Assembly (NCBI GenBank): GCA_963846855.1
Contig: CAWJXK010000008.1
Location: 1,240,001 to 1,304,000 of the forward strand
Length of the DNA: 64,000 nt
Reading direction: 5' to 3'
Source: CAIWHR01 sp963846855
GTDB lineage: Bacteria > Pseudomonadota > Gammaproteobacteria > Burkholderiales > Casimicrobiaceae
Shown here one piece after another: positions 24,914-34,181 of the stretch (position 1 is its first letter; the number at the start of each line of letters is the position of its first letter). A model generated the notes under the pieces. That model saw nothing but the letters and a program-made list of their open reading frames with translations. It made no database searches and was not told the origin of the DNA. The position numbers and the translations under genes were made by a program.

Positions 24914-25609
24914 ATGATCGACCTCTACTACTGGCCGACGCCCAACGGACACAAGATCACGATCTTTCTGGAGGAATCGGGGCTTTCCTACACGCTGAAG
25001 CCGGTCGACATCAACAGGGGCGAGCAATTCGAGCCCGCGTTCCTTGCGATCTCGCCGAACAACCGGATTCCGGCCATCGTCGACCATGATCCGGCGGAGG
25101 GCGGTGCGCCCTTGTCGCTGTTCGAATCGGGCGCGATCCTCGAGTACCTGGGCGAAAAGACCGGTGCGCTGCTGCCGAGGGAATTCCGCGCCCGATGGGC
25201 GTGCCTCCAGTGGCTCTACTGGCAGGTCGGCGGGCTCGGGCCGATGGCGGGACAGAACCATCATTTCGGGCGCTATGCGCCGGAGAAGATCGGCTATGCG
25301 ATCGACCGCTACGTGAACGAGACGGGGCGCCTGTACGCCGTGCTCGACCGGCAGCTGCGCGAGCGCGAATACATCGCCGGCGCCTATTCGATCGCCGACA
25401 TCGCGAGCTATCCATGGGTGCTGCCGGAGCGCCAGGGTCAGAATATCGATGAGTTCCCGAACCTCAAGCGCTGGAAGGCGGCGATCGCGGCGCGGCCGGC
25501 GGTCGTGCGCGCCTACGCGGTCGCGAAGTCCGTCAGCACGGCGCAGGTCGCGCTCGACGAGGCCGCCCGGCGCATTCTCTTCGGACAGGGCAAGGACACG
25601 GCGCGCTGA
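24914..25609 (+). CDS. Glutathione S-transferase, YfcG-like
   Basis: The 231-aa protein has an N-terminal thioredoxin-fold domain (1-88; MIDLYYWPTPNGHKITIFLE, cis-Pro motif NNRIPAIVD about 49-57, FESGAILEYLGEK about 69-81) and a helical C-terminal domain. The TPNGHK motif identifies the Nu-class/YfcG-type group, which has disulfide-bond reductase activity with glutathione. No serine, tyrosine or cysteine replaces the conserved Thr/Asn active-site pair. Likely a cytoplasmic thiol-redox enzyme. Confidence 0.88.
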   Translation: MIDLYYWPTPNGHKITIFLEESGLSYTLKPVDINRGEQFEPAFLAISPNNRIPAIVDHDPAEGGAPLSLFESGAILEYLGEKTGALLPREFRARWACLQWLYWQVGGLGPMAGQNHHFGRYAPEKIGYAIDRYVNETGRLYAVLDRQLREREYIAGAYSIADIASYPWVLPERQGQNIDEFPNLKRWKAAIAARPAVVRAYAVAKSVSTAQVALDEAARRILFGQGKDTAR

Positions 25610-25765
25610 CGCGTGCCGTCGCGTACGACCCGCATCCATGGCAACGAATCACGACCGGACCTGCATGACATTGGAAGAGGCTTGCGTCGATCCGATCGAC
25701 GCAGTCGGAGAATATTCTCCACGGCAGGTCCTCGAGCGGGGCGCCGGCAATCGAGGGAGCCGCGC

Positions 25766-26803
25766 GTGGACGATCTGAGCACGGGCCCGGCGTCGCGCGC
25801 CGAGCCCTCCGGTGAGCGTCATTCGCTCTCGGTGGTCGTCCCCGTCTACAACGAGGAGGCCGCGCTCTCCGAATTCCACCGGCGGCTCGCCGCGGTGCTC
25901 GACCGGCTGCCCGCGGCGTCCGAGATCATCTACGTCAACGACGGGAGCAGCGACGGCTCGGCGGCGTTGCTCGCCGCGCTCCACGGCGCCGACCGGCGCG
26001 TCGCCGTCATCGAGCTGTCGCGCAATTTCGGCAAGGAAGCCGCGATGAGCGCAGGCCTCGATCACGCGCGGGGAGACGCCGTCGTCATCCTCGACGCCGA
26101 CCTGCAGCATCCGCCGGAATGCATTCCGGGCATGATCGCAGCCTGGGAGCAGGGATTCGACGTCGTGTTGATGCGCCGCGCGAGCCGCGACCGGGAGGGC
26201 GGGCTCCGGAAGGCGTCGGCACGTGCCTTCTACCGCCTCATCGGCCGCATCGGCACGATCGAGATTCCCGAGGACGTCGGCGATTTCAGGCTGCTGTCGC
26301 ACCGCGCGGTGGCGGCGCTTGAGCGCTTTCCCGAACGCAGCCGCTTCATGAAGGGCCTCTTCGCCTGGATCGGGTATCCGTCCACATCGATTGACTACGA
26401 GGTCGAGGACCGCTATGCCGGCGAGACCAAGTGGAGCTTCTGGCGCCTGTGGAATTTCGCGCTCGAGGGCATCACTTCGTTCTCGGTCGTGCCGCTCAAG
26501 ATCGCAAGTTACGTCGGTTTCGCCACCGCGCTCGCCGCATTTGCCTACGGCGCCTATTTCATCGGCAAGACGATGCTGTTCGGCGAATCCATCCGTGGCT
26601 TTCCGACGCTGGTCGTGCTGATCCTGTTCCTGGGTGGGCTGCAGCTGACCGCCCTGGGGATCATCGGTGAATACCTCGCGCGCATGTTCATCGAAGTGAA
26701 GCAGCGCCCGCTCTATCTCGTTCAGCGCCGCCTGCCGTCGGCGCGGCCGATCGAAGCCGGCCGGACGGACACCGGCCACCGCGCGGAGCCACCGGCGCTC
26801 TGA
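25766..26803 (+). CDS. GT2 glycosyltransferase, GtrB/DPM-like
   Basis: The 345-aa protein has a GT-A domain (SVVVPVYNEEAALSEFHRRL about 21-40; VNDGSSDGS about 56-64; ILDADLQHPPE about 109-119) and two C-terminal membrane helices (about 247-271 and 282-305). This matches GtrB/ArnC-type enzymes that move a sugar to undecaprenyl phosphate at the inner face of the membrane. The GTG at 25766 was chosen because GAGGGAG lies about 7 bp upstream; longer frames add an unconserved arginine-rich leader. It is convergent with the GT-C/GtrA cluster and probably works with it. Confidence 0.85.
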   Translation: MDDLSTGPASRAEPSGERHSLSVVVPVYNEEAALSEFHRRLAAVLDRLPAASEIIYVNDGSSDGSAALLAALHGADRRVAVIELSRNFGKEAAMSAGLDHARGDAVVILDADLQHPPECIPGMIAAWEQGFDVVLMRRASRDREGGLRKASARAFYRLIGRIGTIEIPEDVGDFRLLSHRAVAALERFPERSRFMKGLFAWIGYPSTSIDYEVEDRYAGETKWSFWRLWNFALEGITSFSVVPLKIASYVGFATALAAFAYGAYFIGKTMLFGESIRGFPTLVVLILFLGGLQLTALGIIGEYLARMFIEVKQRPLYLVQRRLPSARPIEAGRTDTGHRAEPPAL

Positions 26804-26814
26804 TCGCGCGCACG

Positions 26815-28677
26815 TCAGTGCGGCGACAATGCGAAGACGTCGACGGCGTCGGGATTGGCCGCGGTCATCGTGATCACGAAGGGCGCCTGCACTGCCGGCG
26901 GACCGGAGATCGACCATGCAAACGTGTGACCGTTCGCGTAGAACGGCGCGATTGCCATGCCGCCGACCGTCATCGCGGGCGCGGTGAATTCCACCCAGTC
27001 CGGGCGCGTCACGGCGAGGACGACGATGTCGCCGCCGGCGACCACGTCCTCGAAGACGAGAGAGCCGCCACCCGCCTCGCGGACGTGCGGCAGATAGATT
27101 CGGCTGTTCGCGGCGGCGGCCCCGGAATTGGTGTTGAGGTTCCGCGACACCGGAAGCCAGCAGAGATCGCCTTGCACCTTGAGCGGATGGGCGGATGTGT
27201 CGTGGAGGATCTCGCACGGAATCGCGGCGAGGTCCGGAGCACCGGGCCGGGACCGGCCGCCCAGTTGCACTGTCGTCGCGCGCGCGCAGCCGCTGCGGCG
27301 AAGTACCTCGCCCATGAGGTCGAGAAAAAGGGCGCCGTCACCATGAACGACGGGTTGCGGCTCGGCGCAGACCTGCCGCTCGAAGTAGGCGAGGTCCTTG
27401 AAGAATACGGCGGGCGCGATGACCGAGGGCGCCTGCGGCGTGCGCTTCTGCAGGTTGAGTCCCGCGTCGATCGGCGCTGTCACGCGGCCGGCGCGGACCT
27501 GCGCCATCCATCCCGCCAGCAGACCCGCGTTCAGCAGAAGCATCGCGGCCACCGCCGCCGTCGCGAGCCAGCGCTCGGCGAACGGCGTGCGCGGACGCAA
27601 GGCCGCGAGTCCGTACCAGCCGGCTCCGGCCATCAACGCAATCAGCGTCGTCGCGAGGTCGACCGAATAATAGGTCACGTAGTCGCGCGCGGAAGCGACG
27701 ATGGCCAGGTTGAGCACGGCCAGCGTCATCGCCACGGCGATGCATGCGCGCAGCCGCGGCACGCGCCAGGACCAGGCGACGCCGATGGCGCCCGTGAGCA
27801 GGCCCGTCCATGCGATCGCCGTCGCAATGGCCTTGAGCGCCGGGTACGGGGAGAGCGAGATCTCGGCGGCGGCGGGCGCACCCAAGACGACGATCCCCCA
27901 GAGAACGCGAGGCAGGTGACGCAGATTGGCCATCCAATCCTGCGCGGAGAGGTACTGCGTCGTTCGCGTCAAGTCGCTCCAACCGGACATCGCCTGTTCG
28001 ATCGCCGCCGGAATGAACAGGACGGCGCATCCGAGCACGCCGGCAAGCAGCGCCAGCGCGCGCCGCCCGTGGTCGCGCCGAAACAACGGCACGGACAGCA
28101 ATGCCACCAGCGGCAACGCGGACGGATGACCGTGCAGGGCGACGCCGATGCCGAGCCCGCCGAGGAACGCCATCGGCGCAGACGGCCGGTTCCAGTACGT
28201 CGTCCACGCGAGCAGCGCGGCCAGCACCGCGGGCACGGTCAGGATCGTATGGGCGCTCGCGAGCCAGTACATCCGGGTCCACGCGGGCAGCGCCAGCGCG
28301 AGCGCGAGACAAAGGCCGAGCCGGCGATCGCGCACGGCGAGGCCGAGCCGCCACGCGAGCCAGTATTGAAGTGAGCTCGTCGCGGCGGTCATCCAGGCGA
28401 TCGCACCGACCGGCAGGCCGAGCGCGAACGGAACGGCCAGCAGGTAATACCAGAGTGGCCCCAGACGGAACGACGAACCGATTTCCGGGCCGCTGAGGTG
28501 CAGCCGCGAGCCGTCGGCGATGTCGAGCGCGAAGGCGAGGTCGCGCGCCGTGTCGATGTTGAAGCTTGCGTGCGCCGCCCCGATGCACTGGATCAGCATC
28601 AGAAGCCAGACGATCCACGGCGCGCGGTTCGAGGCGCCCGGAACAGCGACCGCGTCCCTGATCGGCGGCAGCGTCAC
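26815..28677 (-). CDS. GT-C-type integral membrane protein
   Basis: The 620-aa protein has about 11-12 membrane helices in residues 20-425 and a hydrophilic C-terminal domain of about 190 residues. The first extracytoplasmic loop carries FNIDTARDLAFALDIADG, the Asp-containing loop expected of GT-C glycosyltransferases that use polyprenyl-phosphate sugars. It appears to start at GTG 28677 with GGGA upstream. It lies downstream of GtrA and GT2 genes on the same strand, so it may attach the sugar they deliver. Exact substrate unknown. Confidence 0.7.
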   Translation of the reverse strand: MTLPPIRDAVAVPGASNRAPWIVWLLMLIQCIGAAHASFNIDTARDLAFALDIADGSRLHLSGPEIGSSFRLGPLWYYLLAVPFALGLPVGAIAWMTAATSSLQYWLAWRLGLAVRDRRLGLCLALALALPAWTRMYWLASAHTILTVPAVLAALLAWTTYWNRPSAPMAFLGGLGIGVALHGHPSALPLVALLSVPLFRRDHGRRALALLAGVLGCAVLFIPAAIEQAMSGWSDLTRTTQYLSAQDWMANLRHLPRVLWGIVVLGAPAAAEISLSPYPALKAIATAIAWTGLLTGAIGVAWSWRVPRLRACIAVAMTLAVLNLAIVASARDYVTYYSVDLATTLIALMAGAGWYGLAALRPRTPFAERWLATAAVAAMLLLNAGLLAGWMAQVRAGRVTAPIDAGLNLQKRTPQAPSVIAPAVFFKDLAYFERQVCAEPQPVVHGDGALFLDLMGEVLRRSGCARATTVQLGGRSRPGAPDLAAIPCEILHDTSAHPLKVQGDLCWLPVSRNLNTNSGAAAANSRIYLPHVREAGGGSLVFEDVVAGGDIVVLAVTRPDWVEFTAPAMTVGGMAIAPFYANGHTFAWSISGPPAVQAPFVITMTAANPDAVDVFALSPH

Positions 28678-28731
28678 GGCCAGTCCCGACGCATAGGGAT
28701 GGCCACGCGGGCAGGACGGCCACTCACGGCG

Positions 28732-29148
28732 TCAGCGGAACACCCAGAGGCGATACGCGAGGTAATTGGCGAACGTGAGCACGATCGTCGTCGCCACCTG
28801 CGCCGGCCACAGCGAGACGCCCCGCGCGAGCAGTCCGGCGAGGAGCGCGCTGTTGGCGGCGAGCTGCAACGCGAACACGACGACGAAGCGAACGCTCGCG
28901 GACTTCACGCTGCGGGTCGGCGCGAAGATCTGCCAGTAGGATGTCGCGAAGCGTGTCATCGCGCCCAGCACGAATCCCGCCGCGCTGGCGGGAACCGCGG
29001 GGACGCCAGCCTCGACGAGGCCGTACATCGCCGCGTAATGCACGGCGACCGCGACAAAGCCCGTGGCCACGTGCAGCGTGAACGTGTGGAACCAGTGGAG
29101 GATCCCGGCCGTGGGGTCCGGCCGGCGAAGGAGTTTGCGCAAAGGCAT
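28732..29148 (-). CDS. GtrA family membrane protein
   Basis: The 138-aa protein has four membrane helices (about 26-45, 52-70, 86-104, 112-130) and the GtrA pattern FVAVAVHYAAMYGLVEAGVP near the start and FANYLAYRLWVF at the end. GtrA proteins are thought to flip undecaprenyl-phosphate sugars across the membrane. It lies between a GT2 transferase and a GT-C protein, the expected trio for envelope glycan modification. Confidence 0.88.
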   Translation of the reverse strand: MPLRKLLRRPDPTAGILHWFHTFTLHVATGFVAVAVHYAAMYGLVEAGVPAVPASAAGFVLGAMTRFATSYWQIFAPTRSVKSASVRFVVVFALQLAANSALLAGLLARGVSLWPAQVATTIVLTFANYLAYRLWVFR

Positions 29149-29179
29149 CGTGGCGGAAGCGATCCGGATACGGCGTTGG

Positions 29180-29938
29180 TCAGGTGTGACGCGACGCGCC
29201 GCTCACGAAGAGAGAATGGCGAAACACGCCACAGCGGGCGAGGCACGCGAGCAGCGTCGTGCGGACCACGCCGAAGCCATAGCGGACGGAGCGCGGAAAA
29301 TCGATCGAGCTCGCCTCGGCGAAGTAGCGCGTGGGCACCGAGATCTCGCCGATCCGGTAACCGCCGACGATCGCCTGCGCGAGGAGCTCGTTGTCGAACA
29401 CGAAATCGTCGGAGTTGCCGCGCCAGGGCAGCGCGACGAGCAGATCGCGCGAGTACGCACGAAATCCGCTGTGATACTCGGAGAGCTTCGCGCCGAGCAG
29501 CAGGTTCTCGAACAGGGTCAGCGCCCGGTTGGCCGCGTATTTCCAGACCGGCATCCCGCCCTTGAGCGCGCCGCCGCCGAGGATGCGCGAGCCGACGACG
29601 AGATCGTAGACCCCCGAGGCGATCATCCCCGCCATCGCCGTCGTGAGTCGCGGGTCGTACTGGTAGTCGGGATGCACCATCACGACGACGCCGGCGCCGC
29701 GGGAAAGCGCCTCCGTGTAGCACGTCTTCTGATTGGCGCCGTAGCCCCGGTTCTCGGGGTGAAGCACCACGGTAAGTCCCAGCCGGCGCGCGACGCTCGC
29801 CGTGTCGTCGTCGCTGCCGTCGTCGACCACGATCACCTCGTCGACGACATCGTGCGGCAGATCGCGCCACGTCGCCTCGAGCGTGCGGCCAGCGCGGTAC
29901 GCGGGCATGACGACGACGAGGCGTTTATCGTTGAGCAT
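29180..29938 (-). CDS. GT2 glycosyltransferase, dolichyl-phosphate mannose synthase-like
   Basis: The 252-aa enzyme has only the GT-A domain: VVVMPAYRAGRTLEATWRDL (about 8-27), VVDDGSDDDT (about 37-46), ENRGYGANQK (about 62-71) and MVHPDYQYDPR (about 87-97), where HPD replaces the usual DxD-like DAD. It lacks C-terminal membrane helices, so it may use the neighbouring GtrA protein. ATG 29938 lies inside the end of the upstream GT-C gene (14-bp overlap), so the two are probably co-translated. Confidence 0.85.
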   Translation of the reverse strand: MLNDKRLVVVMPAYRAGRTLEATWRDLPHDVVDEVIVVDDGSDDDTASVARRLGLTVVLHPENRGYGANQKTCYTEALSRGAGVVVMVHPDYQYDPRLTTAMAGMIASGVYDLVVGSRILGGGALKGGMPVWKYAANRALTLFENLLLGAKLSEYHSGFRAYSRDLLVALPWRGNSDDFVFDNELLAQAIVGGYRIGEISVPTRYFAEASSIDFPRSVRYGFGVVRTTLLACLARCGVFRHSLFVSGASRHT

Positions 29939-31595
29939 CGGGGGATGCGCGTTGTTGCGACGCGACACGAAAGGCGATGATATGCGAATCCTCGTACGCG
30001 GGCGTCCCCAGCTTCGCGCGAAGCGCCGATTCGCAGGCGAGCGTGTCCGCGCCGATCGGCTCGTCGTGCCCCGCGCTGGTCTGGACATAGGTCTTCTGCC
30101 ACACGACATAGTCGATACGCTTCGCGGCAAGCTCCGCTGCGCTCGCGAGGTGGACCGCGTTGCGAAACTGGAATTCGGGGGTTGCCGGCACCTCGCCATA
30201 GCGCCGGTCGGCGCAAAGCCCGGTCAGATAGCCCGGCAGGACGGTCTGCCGGCTCAGCCGCTCCCACCGCGGCGCGTCCCAGTTGTAGCTTTCGAAATAG
30301 AACGGCGCCGCGGCGATGCGCAGGGTTCCGGGCGGATTCCGCGCGAGGCTTTCCCAGAACGGCGACAGCGGGGTTGCCTCCACGCGCGGGAGGTACGGAT
30401 TGGCCCCAGGGCGGAAATCGACGTGGTACATGAGATGAACCGTCTCGGTGTTGGGATATCGCAGCATCGCGGCGAGCGGCGATTGCCAGCCGAGCGCGAT
30501 GCACGGCAGCGCGGCGATCATTGCGGCAGCCGCGCCGCGGACGAAGGTCGGCGGCCTATAAACGCGCCGGGCGAGCCCGACGGCGCCTTCGGCGGCAGCG
30601 AGCAGCAGCAGGGGAAGCAGCGGCAGCAGATAGCGGGCGAGGGTCAGCGGATTGCTCACGTACATCGGACCTGTCGCAAGTACCGCGGCGAGCGTCAGCC
30701 CGATGCCGAGCATCGCCGTCCGTGCGACGGTCAGCCGCTCCCATACGGTTCGCGCGCCCAATGCGGCCAGCACGATGCAGACAATGATCGCGACGGTGGA
30801 CGGCGTTCCCAGCCACGCGTACCAGACGCCGATCAATGCGGCGAAACCGGGGTGGTCGGCGAGCGCCTTTGATGCCAGCGACTGCGGATGCGAGAGCAGC
30901 GGCGGCAGCACGAGCATGGCGGCGAGCGCGCCTGTGGCAGCGGCGACGGCGAGCCAGCGCAGCGCGGCGTGACGGCGTTGCGCCGGCGGGCGCGCGCGTC
31001 GCGAGAATAGCGCCCAGACGAGTGGCGCCAGGACGAACGGTGCGCTGATCGGGTGGAGCCAGATCGACAGCGCGGCGGTGCTCACATACGTCGCGCCCGC
31101 AGCGGCGCCTCCGCCGTCGCGGTCGTGGAACCGCTGAAACGCGGCATGCGCGATGAAGCCGAGCAGCAGCGTGATCCCGTACGGGCGCGCCATCCGGCTG
31201 TACACGACGAGCAGCGGGGAGATCGCGAGCAGCGCCGCGAACGAGAGTGCCGTCGCGCGGGAGATCCGCGGCGCGACGTAGAGCGGAAACAGGACGAGCG
31301 TCGCGAGCCCGCACAGCAGCATCGGCCAGCGCATCGCGAGCTCGGACAGGCCGAACGCGCGGGATTCGTACCAGTCGAGGATGCCGAGCGGGATGCTGTA
31401 GTCGGCGAACCCGAAATCGCGGAACATCTCGAGCGGGCTGTGCAGCAGGACCTGATGCACCGCATGCCATTCGTCGTCGATCAGCACCTGCGCGGCGAAC
31501 TGGTCGAGGCGGATCCACGCGCCCGCCGCGATCGCCGCGGCGAGAAGCCACGGCCATCCGCGCCGGAAGGCCCGGGACAGACCCGCTTCTGTCAT
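29925..31595 (-). CDS. GT-C-type glycosyltransferase, membrane protein
   Basis: The 556-aa protein has an N-terminal signal-anchor (WPWLLAAAIAAGAWI) followed by the loop motif LIDDEWHAVHQVL (about 38-50); an acidic pair at this spot is characteristic of GT-C/ArnT-PMT-type enzymes. About 10 membrane helices follow to about residue 400, then a hydrophilic domain of about 150 residues. ATG 31595 (MTEAGLSRAF) was chosen because the first helix then starts near residue 14. It heads the leftward glycan cluster and overlaps the next gene by 14 bp. Confidence 0.72.
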   Translation of the reverse strand: MTEAGLSRAFRRGWPWLLAAAIAAGAWIRLDQFAAQVLIDDEWHAVHQVLLHSPLEMFRDFGFADYSIPLGILDWYESRAFGLSELAMRWPMLLCGLATLVLFPLYVAPRISRATALSFAALLAISPLLVVYSRMARPYGITLLLGFIAHAAFQRFHDRDGGGAAAGATYVSTAALSIWLHPISAPFVLAPLVWALFSRRARPPAQRRHAALRWLAVAAATGALAAMLVLPPLLSHPQSLASKALADHPGFAALIGVWYAWLGTPSTVAIIVCIVLAALGARTVWERLTVARTAMLGIGLTLAAVLATGPMYVSNPLTLARYLLPLLPLLLLAAAEGAVGLARRVYRPPTFVRGAAAAMIAALPCIALGWQSPLAAMLRYPNTETVHLMYHVDFRPGANPYLPRVEATPLSPFWESLARNPPGTLRIAAAPFYFESYNWDAPRWERLSRQTVLPGYLTGLCADRRYGEVPATPEFQFRNAVHLASAAELAAKRIDYVVWQKTYVQTSAGHDEPIGADTLACESALRAKLGTPAYEDSHIIAFRVASQQRASPDAQR

Positions 31596-31674
31596 CGAAG
31601 CGGGTCGCGCATATCGTCCGGGCGCGGCACGCCGCCCGACGCGCCCCTGTCGGGCCGGATTGACGTGCCGCGGT

Positions 31675-32655
31675 TCATCGCCGGTGCCGCAGCACGGACG
31701 CGCCACCCGCCGACGCGGCCGCGAGCTCCGTCGCGCGCTCGAGTGCAGCATCGACGTCGAACCCGATGTCGCCGTCCGGCGCGGGCGATCCCGTTGCGCG
31801 CACCGACGCGAAGTCGTGTTGCCTGCGGTCCATGAGATGCGAGGGCACGAGGTGGGCGAGCGCGTTGTAGATCGAATCGAGACGGCCCGGGTACCGGCGC
31901 TCCCATTCGGCCAGCATCCGCGTGACTTCCTTGCGCTGCAGGTGCTCCTGCGAGCCGCAGAGATTGCACGGAATGATCGGAAAGCGCATCACCTCGGCGT
32001 AGCGCGCGAGATCGCGCTCGCGCACGTACGCGAGCGGGCGGATCACGACATGCTTGCCGTCGTCGGAGACGAGCTTGGGCGGCATGGATTTCAGCTTGCC
32101 GCCGAAGAAGAGGTTGAGGAAGAACGTCGCGAGAATGTCGTCGCGGTGATGGCCGAGCGCGATCTTGGTCGCGCCGATCTCGCCGGCCACGCGGTAGAGC
32201 ACGCCGCGGCGCAGTCGCGAGCACAGCGAGCACATCGTCCCGCCGTCCGGGATCACGCGCTTGACGACGCTGTAGGTGTCCTGCTGCGCGATGTGGAACG
32301 GCACGCCGAGGCGCTCGAGATAGCCGGGCAGGACCTCCGCCGGAAATCCGGGCTGCTTCTGGTCGAGATTGACGGCGACGATGTCGAACGGAACCGGCGC
32401 GCGCTCGCGCAGCGAGAGCAGGACGTTGAGCAGGCCGTAGCTGTCCTTGCCGCCCGACAGGCACACCATGACGCGGTCGCCGCGCTCGATCATGCCGAAG
32501 TCGCCGATCGCCTTGCCAACCTCGCGCCGCAGGCGCTTCCTGAGCTTGTCGGCCTCGAACTCGGCGCGGCGCGGATCGGCGCGCTTCGCGCGCGGCGCAC
32601 GTGCTGCCGTCGAATCCGCGGCATCCGCGGGACGCGTGCGAGCGGTGTCTTCCAT
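31675..32655 (-). CDS. ttcA: tRNA 2-thiocytidine(32) synthetase TtcA
   Basis: The 326-aa enzyme thiolates cytidine 32 of certain tRNAs. It has the PP-loop ATP motif SGGKDS (67-72), CSLC at Cys142/Cys145 and CNLC at Cys230/Cys233, the cysteines used for the Fe-S cluster and sulfur relay in the TtcA family, and GHHRDDILATFFLNLFFGG (about 168-186). ATG 32655 gives the normal length; the open frame extends further upstream without conservation. The extra C-terminal 30 residues are Ala-rich. Confidence 0.95.
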   Translation of the reverse strand: MEDTARTRPADAADSTAARAPRAKRADPRRAEFEADKLRKRLRREVGKAIGDFGMIERGDRVMVCLSGGKDSYGLLNVLLSLRERAPVPFDIVAVNLDQKQPGFPAEVLPGYLERLGVPFHIAQQDTYSVVKRVIPDGGTMCSLCSRLRRGVLYRVAGEIGATKIALGHHRDDILATFFLNLFFGGKLKSMPPKLVSDDGKHVVIRPLAYVRERDLARYAEVMRFPIIPCNLCGSQEHLQRKEVTRMLAEWERRYPGRLDSIYNALAHLVPSHLMDRRQHDFASVRATGSPAPDGDIGFDVDAALERATELAAASAGGASVLRHRR

Positions 32656-32696
32656 GGTCAGGGCGGCGTCGAGTCGGTGATCGCGGCGGCTGCTGA

Positions 32697-33868
32697 TCAC
32701 TGCAGCGAAAACGCGATTTCGACCTCGGCCGTGCGATCGGGCGCGCCCGGCTCGAACTGCCAGCGCCACAGCGCCGCGCGGACGGCGCGGTCGAACACGC
32801 GCCGCGGTTGCGCATCGAGGATCTCGATGCCGGCGACCTTGCCTGCCGCGTCGACGGTGACGCGCGCCTTCACGGTGCCGCTGCTGAATCCTTCCGTCAT
32901 CGCTTCCTTCGGGAATTCCGGCGCATCGCGCACGATCGGCTTCAGCGCCGACTTGGCGGAAGCCGCGGCGGCTACGGGCGTCCGCGCCGCCGACGCGACC
33001 AGCACGGGAGCCGGGGCCGGTGGCGCGGCCGCATTCGGCATCGGAGCGGGAGGTTCAGGCGTCGGCGCGCTGACGAATGTGGACACAGGCGTCGGATTTG
33101 CCGCCGGGGGTGCGGCGGCGACTGACGTCAGTTCAGGCGCAGGTGTCGCAATTGCATTCGTTGCCGGACGCGGCTCGCGCGCGGGGGCATCGCGAGCTTG
33201 CTTGTCCGTCGCGACGGGCCGAGTCGACGTGGAGGCCGACAATGGCGCAGCGAGCGCGGGCGGCGCGGCGGATCTGGCCGGTGTCGCCGCGGCTTCCTGA
33301 GGTGCGGACGCCGTCACAACGAAGGGCGCGGGACTGGGGACCGGCAGTGGCGCGGGGGCAGTGAGCGCGGCGGCCGCGTCGACCCGCGGCGTGACCTGGG
33401 GGCCCGTCGCGCATGGCGAGCCCTCCCGCAGTCAACGCGACCACGGCAACACCGGCGAGTGCCGCCAACCTGAGGGGCGAGCGGCCGGCCGTCGCGCCGA
33501 GCACGACGGGCTGCAGTTGCGGATCCGGACGAGTCTGCGCCGGCGTGGGAGAAACGGATTTGGCCGCTCGCCGCGCCGCCGGCGGGTGCCGCGGCGGCAG
33601 GCTCGAGGCGCGCGCCGCGCGCGGGTGGAACGATGACGACCGACCCCAACTGCAGCGTGATCAGGCCGAGCTCGCCTAGACGGGTGACATCGCGTGCGAG
33701 CCGCTCGGGATCGAGGTGGTTTTCCGAGGCGAACTCGGAATACGCTCTGGGTGCCGTGAGCAGCGAAAGCGCCTTGCGCTGCGGGAGCGTGAGTCCGTTC
33801 CGGGCCCGCTCGAGCTCGGCTTCGCCGGCGCTCGTCCGCGCGCAGACCGTGGCGGGGTCGATATCCAT
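32697..33868 (-). pseudogene. TonB-like energy transducer, broken by two frameshifts
   Basis: Read leftward, three frames continue one protein. Frame one (from ATG 33868) gives MDIDPATVCARTSAGEAELE and a winged-helix-like region ending near LGSVVIVPPARG. Frame two then gives AKSVSPTPAQTRPDPQLQPV and a membrane helix LRLAALAGVAVVALTAGGLA. Frame three gives a long Pro/Ala linker and a TonB C-terminal domain (about 32700-32930: PEFPKEAMTEGFSSGTVKAR, ALWRWQFEPG). Each shift equals one extra base; the second fits a five-G run on the plus strand at 33398-33402, where four would restore RDGPQVTPRV. A GTG at 33317 would begin the last frame alone. Either a true pseudogene or assembly error. Confidence 0.7.
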
Positions 33869-33883
33869 GGGTGTCGGAGTCTA

Positions 33884-34152
33884 GGAGCCTGTCGGGCCTG
33901 ATTTCACGTATGCGTTGCCGGGCCAAAAAGCGATGGATGCGCGGCGCGAGGCGCAGCGAATATCGTGAATCGTCGCAAGCCGAGCAACAAAGCAGACGCG
34001 CTTTTTGGCAGCAACCCGAAGGGACGGGGCGCTTTGGACGCATTTCTGCGTTGCTCGCCCTCGGCATATTCCCGATATGCACTCGGTCTCGCGCCTTGAA
34101 CTGCGCCCAAATCGCCTCCGTCGCATACGTGAAATCAGGCCCGACAGGCTCC
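33884..34152. mobile_element. MITE-like palindromic repeat, copy 1
   Basis: The 269-bp element has perfect 31-bp terminal inverted repeats (33884-33914 and 34122-34152, beginning GGAGCCTGTCGGGCCTGA). The interior is also largely self-complementary (CCGAGCAAC with GTTGCTCG and other pairs), so the whole strand could fold into one long imperfect hairpin. It has no transposase. A second copy lies at 45951-46239. It sits 15 bp upstream of the broken TonB-like gene's ATG, where a promoter or ribosome site would be. Confidence 0.85.
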
Positions 34153-34181
34153 CGGGCGAACCCCGGGTGGGGGTTCGCCCG
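34153..34181. repeat. 12-bp-stem hairpin beside the MITE-like element
   Basis: CGGGCGAACCCC and GGGGTTCGCCCG form a perfect 12-bp stem with loop gggtg, directly abutting the right end of the repeat element. No T-run follows on either strand, so a terminator role is unlikely. Together with the element it fills most of the 401 bp between the TonB-like and parA genes. Confidence 0.6.

Noticed and set aside
23513..25639. A long minus-strand open frame continuing upstream of msrB (841 aa if read whole)
   Set aside because: It is antisense to the MFS and glutathione transferase genes, is dominated by Arg/Asp/Gly/His from complementary GC-rich codons, and only its last 132 residues (MsrB) look like a real protein.
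33317..33504. A separate small membrane protein starting with the sequence MLGATAGRSPLRLAALAGVA
   Set aside because: It is better explained as the middle frame of the frameshifted TonB-like gene, since the proline-rich segments on both sides continue it.
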